This document shows positions 44,919 to 53,308 of a stretch of DNA of 64,000 nt, in pieces. The notes under the pieces are model-generated. The model saw only the letters and a list, made by a program, of their open reading frames with translations. It was not told the origin of the DNA and did not search any database. The position numbers and the translations under genes were made by a program. Numbering within the stretch: position 1 is the stretch's first letter; the number at the start of each line of letters is the position of its first letter. Origin of the DNA: Verrucomicrobiota bacterium (GTDB lineage: Bacteria > Verrucomicrobiota > Verrucomicrobiia > Limisphaerales > BJHT01). Where the stretch lies: positions 1 through 64,000 of the forward strand of contig BJHT01000004.1 in NCBI GenBank assembly GCA_014193395.1, written 5' to 3'.

Positions 44919-45181
44919 TCGCCGACGAAGCCGAAGGGGGAGGGATGGCCGCAAAGAACGCAAGGAGACGCAAAGAGGGTGGGGTAGGAAGCCGCGCGGC
45001 AGGTTTTTCGGGAGATGGGAAATGATCGCGCTGACCGGGTTGGATCGCGCGTTTGGGAACCGTGAGCCGTCGGAATTGGACTGACGAATGGGGACTGGCG
45101 AATCCTGATTCCGATTCGTCAGCCCCCATTCGTCGGTCAAAATTCCGGGCTGTCTGGGGAGCGCACGCCGCGGGCGCGCGG
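44919..45181. other. gene-free spacer with inverted gacgaat-type tract
   Basis: At 45081-45140 the sequence ggactgacgaatggggactg is followed by its approximate reverse complement (ttcgtcagcccccattcgtc), again with a rough period of 7. No gene is supported. Confidence 0.5.
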
Positions 45182-45416
45182 TTTTCGGCGGCCCGCCGAA
45201 AATTCGTGCCACCCCCTTTTTCCGCGGCGGCGAGGGCAGAGCGGGGAACGAGGGTTTGGGCAGACCGCCCAAACCGGCACGCGGGACCCGTGCGCTCACC
45301 GGGTTTTCCGGGAGGGCGCGAAAACCGGCACCCGAGGGCGGGTGCGGTCCCGGGCGGGATGGTGGGCGCACCGGCACCACTGCGGCGTCAAGCAGGAGGC
45401 GACAAGCTGTCGCCTC
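45182..45416. repeat. chain of about five consecutive short hairpins
   Basis: Perfect or near-perfect inverted repeats follow one another: ttttcggcgg/ccgccgaaaa (45182-45202), ggtttgggc/gcccaaacc (45253-45275), ggttttc/gaaaacc (45302-45326), gcaccc/gggtgc (45328-45345) and gaggcgaca/tgtcgcctc (45396-45416), with another weak one (gcacg/cgtgc) near 45277-45292. No gene is present. It precedes the antitoxin gene. Confidence 0.7.
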
Positions 45417-45437
45417 CCCGCAGCGGAGCACCGGCCG
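45396..45437. repeat. ~41-bp direct repeat flanking the toxin-antitoxin pair, left copy
   Basis: gaggcgacaagctgtcgcct then ccccgcagcggagcaccggc. The right copy at 46294-46335 matches at about 36 of 41 positions. The first 21 nt are near-palindromic. Confidence 0.75.
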
Positions 45438-45601
45438 CAGCAGGCCGAACATGACGGGCAGGCTCAGAGTGGTTTCAGCGGTCCACCAACTCGGGCGTGC
45501 TGCGGCTGGTCTGCGACACAGCCGCGCTCCAGGTGCGAGCGTGCGAGTGCGACGGGGGCGCTGAGATTGACGATGTCCGGCCCCGGTGGGAATATCCCAC
45601 C

Positions 45602-45829
45602 ATGATTATCACGCTTGATGCCAAACGCCGGGTCAGCATTCCGGCGACGCTTGCGCCCGCCAGTCCGGGCGATCAATTCGATGCGACCTTCGACGCCGAT
45701 GATGACGTGGTGACCCTTCGCCGGGTGAAGCGAAAAGCCAACTGGTTGGAGGTCTGGAAGACGTGCCCGGTGCCAATGGACGACCTGCCCCCGCGCAGCC
45801 GCGAAATGCCAAAGAAGGTGAAGCTATGA
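45602..45829 (+). CDS. AbrB/SpoVT-type antitoxin
   Basis: A 75-residue protein starting at ATG 45602, with the swapped-hairpin fold MIITLDAKRRVSIPATLAPA and a second strand pair DQFDATFDADDDVVTLRRV. Antitoxins of this type bind operator DNA with the N-terminal domain and neutralise the toxin with the C-terminal tail (VPMDDLPPRSREMPKKVK). Its stop overlaps the toxin ATG by 4 nt, a typical toxin-antitoxin layout. It likely autoregulates the pair. Confidence 0.82.
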   Translation: MIITLDAKRRVSIPATLAPASPGDQFDATFDADDDVVTLRRVKRKANWLEVWKTCPVPMDDLPPRSREMPKKVKL

Positions 45830-46251
45830 GCTGGCTGGTGGATACGGACGTGCTCTGCCAGCCGGTCAAGACCAACGGGAATCGCGCCGTCATCGCGTGG
45901 CTGGATCGCGAGCAGGAGAGTTGTTACACGAGCACCATCGTCATCGCCCAGGTCGCCTATTGGATTCGCACGAAAGAGGGCCGGGCGCGGACGCGCCTGC
46001 AAACCTGGCTGACGCAAAGCCTCGAAGCGATGGAGGGCAGAATCCTGTCCTTCAACGTAACTACGGCCCACGTCTGGGCCGATCAGAAGTTCCTGTTGGA
46101 GGAGGCCGGGCAGCGGATGCCCGCGGAGGACAGTTTCATCGCCGCGACGGCGCGTCGTCACGGGTTGACCATTGTGACGGGCAACGACCGGGATTTCCGG
46201 CGACCGGGCTTGCAGGTGTTCAACCCGTTCAAGGAGCTGCCGGAAGCGTAG
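45826..46251 (+). CDS. PIN-domain toxin (VapC-like ribonuclease)
   Basis: A 141-residue PIN-domain protein starting at ATG 45826. Acidic metal-binding positions are visible in MSWLVDTDVLCQPVK, the MPAEDSFIAATARRHG block and the C-terminal VTGNDRDFRRPGLQVFNPF motif. As a metal-dependent RNase it would cut tRNA or rRNA when the antitoxin is lost. It is translationally coupled to the antitoxin gene and flanked by palindromic direct repeats, suggesting the pair moves as a unit. Confidence 0.83.
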   Translation: MSWLVDTDVLCQPVKTNGNRAVIAWLDREQESCYTSTIVIAQVAYWIRTKEGRARTRLQTWLTQSLEAMEGRILSFNVTTAHVWADQKFLLEEAGQRMPAEDSFIAATARRHGLTIVTGNDRDFRRPGLQVFNPFKELPEA

Positions 46252-46293
46252 GTGCGGGCCGGCCCCCTCGTGTTTTCACGCCTCGGAATGTTT

Positions 46294-46335
46294 GAGGCGA
46301 CAAGCTGTCGCCTCCCCGGGGCGGAGCATCGACCG
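46294..46335. repeat. ~41-bp direct repeat flanking the toxin-antitoxin pair, right copy
   Basis: gaggcgacaagctgtcgcct then ccccggggcggagcatcgac. See the left copy at 45396-45437. It begins 43 nt after the toxin stop. Confidence 0.75.
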
Positions 46336-46435
46336 ATTTGGTCCGACGCCCCGGGCAATCTCGGAAGGCAATTCGGTCGGTGGAATCGCTGCTTCGTGCG
46401 TGCATTTCTGCGTGGGCGGCGGCAGCGTCGCCCCC

Positions 46436-47602
46436 ATGAAATACCTGCTCGCAGTTCTCCTTATGGTCGTGGCGCGCCCGGCACTCGCCGCGGATGAAGA
46501 TGGTTTTGTGCCGCTGTTCAATGGCCGCGATCTGACCGGATGGGTGAACGCAAACTGCGCGCCCGAGACCTGGAGCGTGCGCGACGGCAAGATCTTCTGC
46601 ACCGGCCATCCCGTCGGCGCGCTGCGCACCACGCGGCAGTACGAGAATTTCATCCTCGAAGTCGAGTGGCGGCATCTCCAGAGCGCGGGCAACTCGGGTG
46701 TGTTCATCTGGGGCACGCCGATCTCGGCACCGGGGGTGCCGTTTCTGCGCGGCATCGAGGTGCAGGTGCTCGACCACGGGTACGCCACGAATTACGAGAA
46801 GCAGAACGGGAAGAAATCCGACTGGTTCACCACGCACGGCGATGTCTTCCCGATTCATGGCGCGACGATGGTGCCGCTCGGCAAGCACAAGGGCAGCCGC
46901 AGCTTTCCCTCCGAAGAGCGCAGCAAGGGCGTGGGCGAGTGGAATCATTATCGCATCGTGTGCAACAACGGCTCGTTGCGGTTGCACGTAAACGGCAAGG
47001 AGGTCTCGGGCGGCGATGACTGCAATTATCGCAAGGGCTATCTCGCGCTGGAATCCGAGGGCGCGCCGATCGAGTTCCGCAATCTGCGGATCAAGGAAAC
47101 GCCGTCGGGCAATCCCGCGCCCGAGCTGGTCGCGCCGGTCGATCCGGGCTGGCAGAATCTTTTCACCGGGCTGGATCTGCGCGGCTGGCGCACGAACGCG
47201 GCCACGGCCACGCGTTGGGTCGCGGGCGGGCGCATCGGCTTGAAGGAGGGAGCCGCCAGCCCCGACGCGACGCTCTGGACGGAGAAGGAATATGGCGACG
47301 CTGAGTTGCTCTTTGATTGTCGTCCGGCCAAGCCGGCTGCGGGCAAGGAGGGAGTGTCGCCGGCCGTGTTCGTGCGCGGTCGCGATGGCAAGGGCGTCGA
47401 GGTGAAGCTCTCCGGCCTTGTCGCGGGCCGGCATCAGCGTGTGACGATCAATCTCAAGGGCCGCGAGCTGGTGGTGAAGGTCAATGACAAGGAAACGCAG
47501 AAGGAAATGCTGCCCGCCGACGCGGCCGCCCGCGGAGCGTTCGGCCTGCGCGACACGGGCGCGGCGATGGATTTGATGAACCTGCATGTGCGGGAGTTGT
47601 GA
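46436..47602 (+). CDS. exported DUF1080 protein (3-keto-disaccharide hydrolase-type), two domains
   Basis: A 388-residue secreted protein. ATG 46436 is chosen; the signal peptide is MKYLLAVLLMVVARPALA. Two tandem DUF1080 (concanavalin-like) modules follow: FVPLFNGRDLTGWVNANC near residue 22, with EVEWRHLQSAGNSGVFIWG, and a second opening WQNLFTGLDLRGWRTNAATA near residue 237. DUF1080 proteins include 3-keto-glycoside hydrolases and carbohydrate-binding roles. The second copy is shorter. They are abundant in planctomycetes and verrucomicrobia. The gene is convergent with the PQQ-propeller gene. Confidence 0.87.
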   Translation: MKYLLAVLLMVVARPALAADEDGFVPLFNGRDLTGWVNANCAPETWSVRDGKIFCTGHPVGALRTTRQYENFILEVEWRHLQSAGNSGVFIWGTPISAPGVPFLRGIEVQVLDHGYATNYEKQNGKKSDWFTTHGDVFPIHGATMVPLGKHKGSRSFPSEERSKGVGEWNHYRIVCNNGSLRLHVNGKEVSGGDDCNYRKGYLALESEGAPIEFRNLRIKETPSGNPAPELVAPVDPGWQNLFTGLDLRGWRTNAATATRWVAGGRIGLKEGAASPDATLWTEKEYGDAELLFDCRPAKPAAGKEGVSPAVFVRGRDGKGVEVKLSGLVAGRHQRVTINLKGRELVVKVNDKETQKEMLPADAAARGAFGLRDTGAAMDLMNLHVREL

Positions 47603-47864
47603 GCAGGCGGAGTGGCAGGGGGGCGAAGGCAAGCTGGGTGGAGACGTGCTTGATCTGGTGGCGCGGCGATGAAGTCGGACGCTCGGGGCGGCGCAGGTGA
47701 GTTGGCAGGGGGATTTGGGGCAGGGGAATGGGGAGGCGACGAATAGCGAGTAAGTGAGCGAGGTGCCCTCCGAACGACGGGCCGTCGCCACCCCGGTTTG
47801 GGCCAACGTTTCCAAAGTGAAATCTCAGCGGGCGGTTCCGCGCACGCTACGCTCGTCTCGTTCG
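47603..47864. other. short gene-free convergent spacer with heptamer-like run
   Basis: At 47698-47732 gttggcagggggatttgggg and caggggaatggggag form a degenerate ~14/7-nt repeat, the inverted equivalent of the family C run near 18937. No gene is supported. Confidence 0.5.
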
Positions 47865-50800
47865 TCAGTTTCCCGCCGTCCGCCGCTCGGCGATGAGTTC
47901 GAGGCCGCAGAGGATCGGACCGGACTTCGTGCCAGGGGCGCGGGTGAGGGTGAGCTTCAAGTCTTTCTGGATGATGATGCCGTTGAATTCTTTCACCACG
48001 CCGCGGTGATGACCGCCGGCGGCGAGGGCGATGTCGAATTTCTCCAGCACCGGCCGGCCTTGCAGCGCGATGCTGAAGATGCGCTGGCCGGGTTTCAGGT
48101 CCTCGGGTTCGGCGAAATACAGGCGCACGGTGTAGGGCGCGGCCGGGTGAGGGGGCCGCAGGGTCAACGGCTTGAGCGGCGGCAGCTCGGGCTTGGGAGT
48201 CGCGCCGGTCGCATCTGCCAAAGTCGGCGGCAACGGTGGACCGATGAAGCTGCCGCTGATCTTGGCGCGCTCGACGGCTTCGTCTTCTTCGTCGTCCTTG
48301 GAGCGCGGGGGCTTGCTCACGTTCGGGCGCACCAGTTCGGGCGTGACGGTGATGGTTTCAACCTCGCGCACGCCCGAGGCCATGACCCACGGCAGGCCCG
48401 CGCCGGTCACTTGCGACGCGTGGCGGCGAAAATAGGCGACGCCCTTGCCCGACACGTTGACGGGCACGCCGGGCGAATCGCCGCCGACCGACGGATACTC
48501 GAGCCACAGCGTGCCGTCCGCCGCGCGGCGGTCGCCGGGCGCGCCGAAGTTGATGCCGACGCGCTCGATGCGTTCGCCGGATTCGCCATCGAGGCCGAAC
48601 TGGCTGTAGGTCCACAGTTCGAGGTCGGGCATGTGGATGAGCGCGAGCGAGGTCTGATTTTGATAGGCGCAGGTACAGGTGCGCGTGTAGTCGGGCGCGT
48701 TGAGCACGCCGTTGGCGACGACGAGGTTGGCGGTGCAGCCGGATTTGAAGCCGCCCAGATTCCCGGTACCGCTCTTGGAAATCAGATCGTAAAAGCCCGC
48801 CGCGCCCGAGCGGAAGGTGAGCAGGTGTTCGCTGGCGACGATGTTGTTGCAACCGTAGGCGCGCGAGATGCGCCACGGCTCGGATTTTCCCGTCAATGGA
48901 TTGCGCACGAGATGCGGCGTGCCGTCGTGCAAATTGAACGCGCCGCTTGACGACTGATAGGAGTTCGCGCTCGTGAGGATGAGGTCGTTGTGGAGCATCA
49001 CCGGCCCGACGTATTTGCGTTTCAAGTCCTGCCAGCGCACCTCGCCATCGAGTCCGCGATAGGCGGTGAGACCTTCGCCGACCTCGTCCTTGAGGCGGTC
49101 GGTGGCCTTCGCGCCGGCGAGCAGGAGCGCGTCGTGCAGTTTGGAATAGCCGAGCCAGGTGCCGAAAATATTCTGTCCCGTTTCCCAGAGTGGCGCGCCG
49201 GTCTGCGCATCGAACGCGGCGAGCCGGTAGTTCTGCGGAATGGGGACGCCGCGCCGCTTGAGTTTGTCCTCGGCGCTCAGCGGCAGCTTGTCGAGGCAAT
49301 AGACACGGCCATTTCCTGCGACAATCCCGTTGTGCAGGAAACTGTGCCGCGCCGCGACGCGCCAGAGCACCGCGCCCGAGTGGCGGTCGAACGCGACCAG
49401 TCCGTCGCTCGCGGAAAAATCCTCGATGCCGCTCGGCTTGCTCGCGCCACCGAGCTTCACGCTGTGCCGCGCGAAGCCGTCGCCGGCGAGCAGGACGTTT
49501 TCGTAAATGCCGATGTAGGCCCAGTCATTCGGGGCGTTGGTGCCCGGTCGCGGCGGCAGGGTGAGCGTGCGGGTCAGCGCGCCGGTGCGCGCGTCGAGGA
49601 CCTGGCAGGTGTTGGTGATGACGAGATAAACCGCATCCTCGGTGGCGACGTAATTGGCGCCGCGGCCGTTGGCGCCGGGGATGTGTTTTTGGTTGTACTC
49701 GGTGCTCAACGGCTTGTTGGTGTAGGACGAATCGTAGTAGATGCCGAAGGTGCCGAGGCTCGGGAACTCGCTCTTCCACAGCAGCCGTCCCGTGTACACA
49801 TCGCGGGCGCTGAGGCTGTTCATGCCCTGGATGAACATGCGTCCGCCGATGACCTGCTCGGGCGGGCCGTGGCCGTGCCGCGGGAGCACGTCGAGATTCG
49901 AGGTGCCGCCGAACCACAGCAGGCCGAGCGGGGCCTTCACGCGGGCGTCGTCGGATTTCAGCGTGTTGCCGATGTCGCCGTATTGATGGGTCCAATTGGC
50001 CGACTCGGGCAGCGCGCCGACGCGCCGCACGAGCAGGTGGCCCTCGGCCTCGTTCACCTGCGCCTGTTCGAGGCGTGCGTCGTGAAGGAAACGCGCCAGC
50101 TCCGTCTGCGCCGTGCCCGCCACCGGGAGCCAGAGCGCGCCGCCGAAGGGCCGGAGCGAATCATAGACCGTCTTGAGCACCGCGCCTGTGCGCAGATGCG
50201 CGAGCCGCGCTTCGCCCACGACGATGAGATTCGCCAGATACGGCGGCGCTTTGAAACTCACCGGGTCGCCCGCGTGCAACGTTACCCGCGCGCCATACCA
50301 GCCCGCCGCGTCCCAGCGCCGCCGCAGTTGCTCCACCTTCTCCGCGTCGGGGTCCACGGCCACGATGCGCAGCTTGGAATTCAGCAGCACCGCTTCGAGC
50401 AACTGGCCGTCCTCGACGCCGAACCACAGCGCGTAGCCCTCGCCTGCGTCGGCCTCGGCGATCATCGCTTTCGCCTGCGCCACCAGCGCCGCCGTGGGCC
50501 GCACGGGGCGCGGCTTCGAGGGCAGCGTGACGGCTTTGAGCTTCTCCTCGCCGAAGGTCACGATGCGACCGTCGAGGGTGGTGGCGATCAATTTGCCGTT
50601 GGCGGCCAGCAGGCGCTGCACGTCGCGGACCGGGGCGTTCCACGCGACGCGGGCGCGGCGCAGGCCGGCGGGCAGTTCGATGGCTGCGACGGAATTCGAG
50701 CCGGCCGCGTAGAGCCGTTTCCCCGCTTTGATCAAATCAACCGTGGCATCGGCTTTCACCTCCCACTGCACTTTTTTGTCGGTGCCGATGGCTTGAATGA

Positions 50801-51824
50801 TACGCCCGGTTTTATTGGTCGCGGCGGAGTACCAGACCTTGCCGTCCAGCACCGGCTCGCTGTTCGTGAGCTTGATCATGTTGCCGGTTTTCAACTCGAA
50901 GGCCCGCGTGCCATGGACCCGCGTGTGGAGAAAATACTCGTTGTCCGTCGCCGCCACGAACGAGCCGCCATTCCCCTTGCCCACGTTGCTGTGTTGAAAA
51001 TGGATGAACTCGCCGGTCTTGCGGTCAAACGCCGCGGGCACCGAGCGTCCGCCCGGGACGAGCAAAATATCCTGCGTCGCCACCAGCGCCCCCTGCGGCG
51101 CGACGCCGCCGAACGAAGGCGCGCTGTGCGGCTGGCGGATGAACTGCGCGCCCGTGCCGTCGTTCACCCAGATCACCTTCCCGCTCGCCGCGTCGAGCGC
51201 GTAGATGAAGGTCCCCATGAACGGCCAGATGCTCGCCGCGAAATACACGCGGGCGTCGCGCACCACCGGCCCGCCGCGCGCCGGCCATGCCGAGATCACG
51301 CGCTGATTGCCGAGCACCTTGCGATCGGAAGGCCCGCCGCGGAATTTCCAGAGCAGCTTTCCGTCGGCCACGCTCACGCAATAGAGATAGCCGTCGTCGC
51401 TCGTGAAATAAAGTTTGTCCTGCCACGCCACCGGCGCGAACCGCACCGGGCCGTCGGTGTAAAACGCCCACAACTCCGCACCGCTGCGCAGGTCGAGCGC
51501 CACCACCTTGTCCGTGTCGTTGAAGCCGATGAACATGCGCCCACCCAGCACCACCGGCTCGAACACTTTGTCGTACGGCATCAAGTCGTGATTGAGCGGG
51601 TCATCCCACACCTGCACGCGCGGCGCGTATTGGCGGGTCCACTGGCGGAACAACTGCGGGGCCAGCACCTCCGGCGACGCCGCCGAGCGATACGCATCGT
51701 AGCGCCACATCGGCCAGTCTGCGGCGTGTACTGGCGTCACCGCCGTCAGCGCCAGCGCCGCGACGGCGGCAAAAAAAAGCGCCGCCCATCCGGCGAGCGG
51801 GAAAATGCGGCGGCGGAGATTCAT
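47865..51824 (-). CDS. exported PQQ-type beta-propeller protein with embedded methyltransferase-like domain
   Basis: A 1319-residue secreted protein. ATG 51824 gives MNLRRRIFPLAGWAAL and a signal peptide ending near VTPVHAADWP. Propeller repeats (GAELWAFYTD, DGKLLWKFRGG, ASGKVIWVNDG) come first. Residues ~440-600 look like a SAM-methyltransferase Rossmann fold (LRIVAVDPDAEKVEQLRRRW). A second propeller follows with VYTGRLLWKSEF, HSGAVLWRVAAR and AQTGAPLWETGQN. The C-terminal part is beta-rich with Pro-rich linkers and a terminal malectin/CBM-like AAPYTVRLYFAEPEDLKPGQ. It probably works outside the cell. Whether the Rossmann region binds SAM is doubtful in an exported protein. Confidence 0.85.
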   Translation of the reverse strand: MNLRRRIFPLAGWAALFFAAVAALALTAVTPVHAADWPMWRYDAYRSAASPEVLAPQLFRQWTRQYAPRVQVWDDPLNHDLMPYDKVFEPVVLGGRMFIGFNDTDKVVALDLRSGAELWAFYTDGPVRFAPVAWQDKLYFTSDDGYLYCVSVADGKLLWKFRGGPSDRKVLGNQRVISAWPARGGPVVRDARVYFAASIWPFMGTFIYALDAASGKVIWVNDGTGAQFIRQPHSAPSFGGVAPQGALVATQDILLVPGGRSVPAAFDRKTGEFIHFQHSNVGKGNGGSFVAATDNEYFLHTRVHGTRAFELKTGNMIKLTNSEPVLDGKVWYSAATNKTGRIIQAIGTDKKVQWEVKADATVDLIKAGKRLYAAGSNSVAAIELPAGLRRARVAWNAPVRDVQRLLAANGKLIATTLDGRIVTFGEEKLKAVTLPSKPRPVRPTAALVAQAKAMIAEADAGEGYALWFGVEDGQLLEAVLLNSKLRIVAVDPDAEKVEQLRRRWDAAGWYGARVTLHAGDPVSFKAPPYLANLIVVGEARLAHLRTGAVLKTVYDSLRPFGGALWLPVAGTAQTELARFLHDARLEQAQVNEAEGHLLVRRVGALPESANWTHQYGDIGNTLKSDDARVKAPLGLLWFGGTSNLDVLPRHGHGPPEQVIGGRMFIQGMNSLSARDVYTGRLLWKSEFPSLGTFGIYYDSSYTNKPLSTEYNQKHIPGANGRGANYVATEDAVYLVITNTCQVLDARTGALTRTLTLPPRPGTNAPNDWAYIGIYENVLLAGDGFARHSVKLGGASKPSGIEDFSASDGLVAFDRHSGAVLWRVAARHSFLHNGIVAGNGRVYCLDKLPLSAEDKLKRRGVPIPQNYRLAAFDAQTGAPLWETGQNIFGTWLGYSKLHDALLLAGAKATDRLKDEVGEGLTAYRGLDGEVRWQDLKRKYVGPVMLHNDLILTSANSYQSSSGAFNLHDGTPHLVRNPLTGKSEPWRISRAYGCNNIVASEHLLTFRSGAAGFYDLISKSGTGNLGGFKSGCTANLVVANGVLNAPDYTRTCTCAYQNQTSLALIHMPDLELWTYSQFGLDGESGERIERVGINFGAPGDRRAADGTLWLEYPSVGGDSPGVPVNVSGKGVAYFRRHASQVTGAGLPWVMASGVREVETITVTPELVRPNVSKPPRSKDDEEDEAVERAKISGSFIGPPLPPTLADATGATPKPELPPLKPLTLRPPHPAAPYTVRLYFAEPEDLKPGQRIFSIALQGRPVLEKFDIALAAGGHHRGVVKEFNGIIIQKDLKLTLTRAPGTKSGPILCGLELIAERRTAGN

Positions 51825-51944
51825 CAAGATTTTGGTGCCCACCAAACGGGGGCGGCGTGAAATTTGCGCCAGCCCGCCCCGGTTTGGGCGCGCTTCGACG
51901 CCGTGTGTAGCGGCCGAATTGAAGGAAGCCAAGGCTGCTGGTTT

Positions 51945-52634
51945 GGAGTTCCGGCTTCAGCCGGCGGGGGCGACGGCGACGCGAGCTCTGGGATGATTTT
52001 CCGCGGCCTCGACCATGCGCACGCCGCGCCGCCTAAAGGCGGAACTCCGAACAGGGGCGCGGGCGGCGTGCGCGGTAGGTACGGAGTTCCGGCTTTAGCC
52101 GGCTGGGGCGACGGCAAGACGAGCGCCGGAATAATTCTCCACAGCCTCGGCCAGTCGCACGCCGCGCCGCCTGAAGGCGGAACTCCGAACAGGGGCGCGG
52201 GCGGCGTGCGCGGTAGGTACGGAGTCCCGGCTTTAGCCGGCTGGGGCGACGGCAACACGAGCGGGGGGATAATTTTCCGCGGCCTCGACCATGCGCACGC
52301 TGCGCCGCCTGAAGGCGGAACTCCGAACAGGGGCGCGGGCGGCGTGCGCGGTAGGTACGGAGTTCCGGCTTTAGCCGGCGAGGGCGACGGCAAGACGAGC
52401 GCCGGAATAATTCTCCACAGCCTCGGCCAGTCGCACGCTGCGCCGCCTGAAGGCGGAACTCCGAACAGGGGCGCGGGCGGCGTGCGCGGTAGGTACGGAG
52501 TTCCGGCTTTGGCCGGCTGGGGCGACGGCAACACGAGCGGGGGGATAATTTTCCACAGCCTCGGCCAGTCGCACGCCGCGCCGCCTGAAGGCGGAACTCC
52601 GTACAGCGGCGCGCCGACCGCGTGGCCACGCCTC
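51945..52634. repeat. tandem repeat, five units of 138 bp
   Basis: Units start at ggag positions 51945, 52083, 52221, 52359 and 52497, exactly 138 nt apart. Each contains ggagttccggctttagccgg on one side and ccgcctgaaggcggaactcc on the other, so each unit is itself palindromic in its ends. Units 1 and 3 share a ggcctcgaccatgcgc segment, units 2, 4 and 5 an agcctcggccagtcgc segment, and units 2 and 4 are nearly identical. Because 138 is divisible by 3, long open frames run through it, but they are artefacts. It is gene-free. Confidence 0.92.
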
Positions 52635-52938
52635 ACCGTTGCAGTTCGAATCCAAACAGCCGCGCGTTTCGCAGCGCGAACTCGAGGCGCACGGTCTGGC
52701 CGCGCAGGGCCGACAGCGGTTGTTTCCAGCGCAGCGATGCGGCGACGGCGTCGGTGTTGACGGGCGCGGCATCCGCGTACGAGAAACCCGGCAGCGCCTT
52801 GCCATCGTCACCGAGCACCTGTACGCGCACGGCTCCGGCGCGGGCGTCCACATTCAGCGTCAGGGTCAGCGGTTCGCCGGTGAGCTTCACCGGCGGCGTG
52901 CGCCAGTCCGCTTCGTCAGGCAGATCTCGGCGCTTCAT
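52633..52938 (-). pseudogene. remnant of a larger exported glycoside-related protein (101 aa)
   Basis: The predicted 101-residue chain (MKRRDLPDEADWRTPPVKLT onward) resembles only the C-terminal beta domain of larger verrucomicrobial glycosidase- or sialidase-like proteins (typical end LRFALRNARLFGFELQ). No signal peptide or N-terminal catalytic part lies upstream, and the tandem repeat array begins at its 3' end. It could be a small independent gene, but a truncated remnant is more likely. Confidence 0.5.
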
Positions 52939-53308
52939 GGGCTTGGTGTGCGTTCGGAATTGAATTTAAATATCCGCAGACTGCGGGGGTGTGATTCCCG
53001 GGTTCCAGAGTGATCAAATTCAAGAGCTGGCCCGTTTGTGGCTCGAGTTCGCCGGGAACCGATTCCGCGGCCTTGAATTTCGGGCGATGAACTTAACCTG
53101 CCCCGACAAGTTTATGTTGCGTGGGTCACATAAACTTGTTGTGGCGGGCCGCTGTTTTCTGGCGCGGAGGACTATCCGATCTCAAGAACCGCCCTCTTCG
53201 GACTTTCGGGACGTCGGAAAATCGGACGTTGCGACCCGGTGCGGGCCTGTGAAACTTCCTTCGTAACCACCACCGAAACGCGCCGTTGCCCACGCCCACC
53301 AACCCGCC
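52939..53308. other. gene-free spacer
   Basis: About 370 nt. It contains an AT-rich stretch (gaattgaatttaaatatccg around 52956), which is the sort of place a promoter could lie, and a cacataaacttgttgtggcg stretch near 53126. No gene is supported. Confidence 0.4.

Noticed and set aside
51945-52634. CRISPR-like array
   Set aside because: The units are contiguous and almost the same throughout; no unique spacers, no 23-47 nt repeat length and no cas genes.
51864-52760. Open frames of nearly 300 codons on both strands over the 138-bp repeats
   Set aside because: The unit length is divisible by 3, so frames stay open by repetition; no start context or domain supports them.
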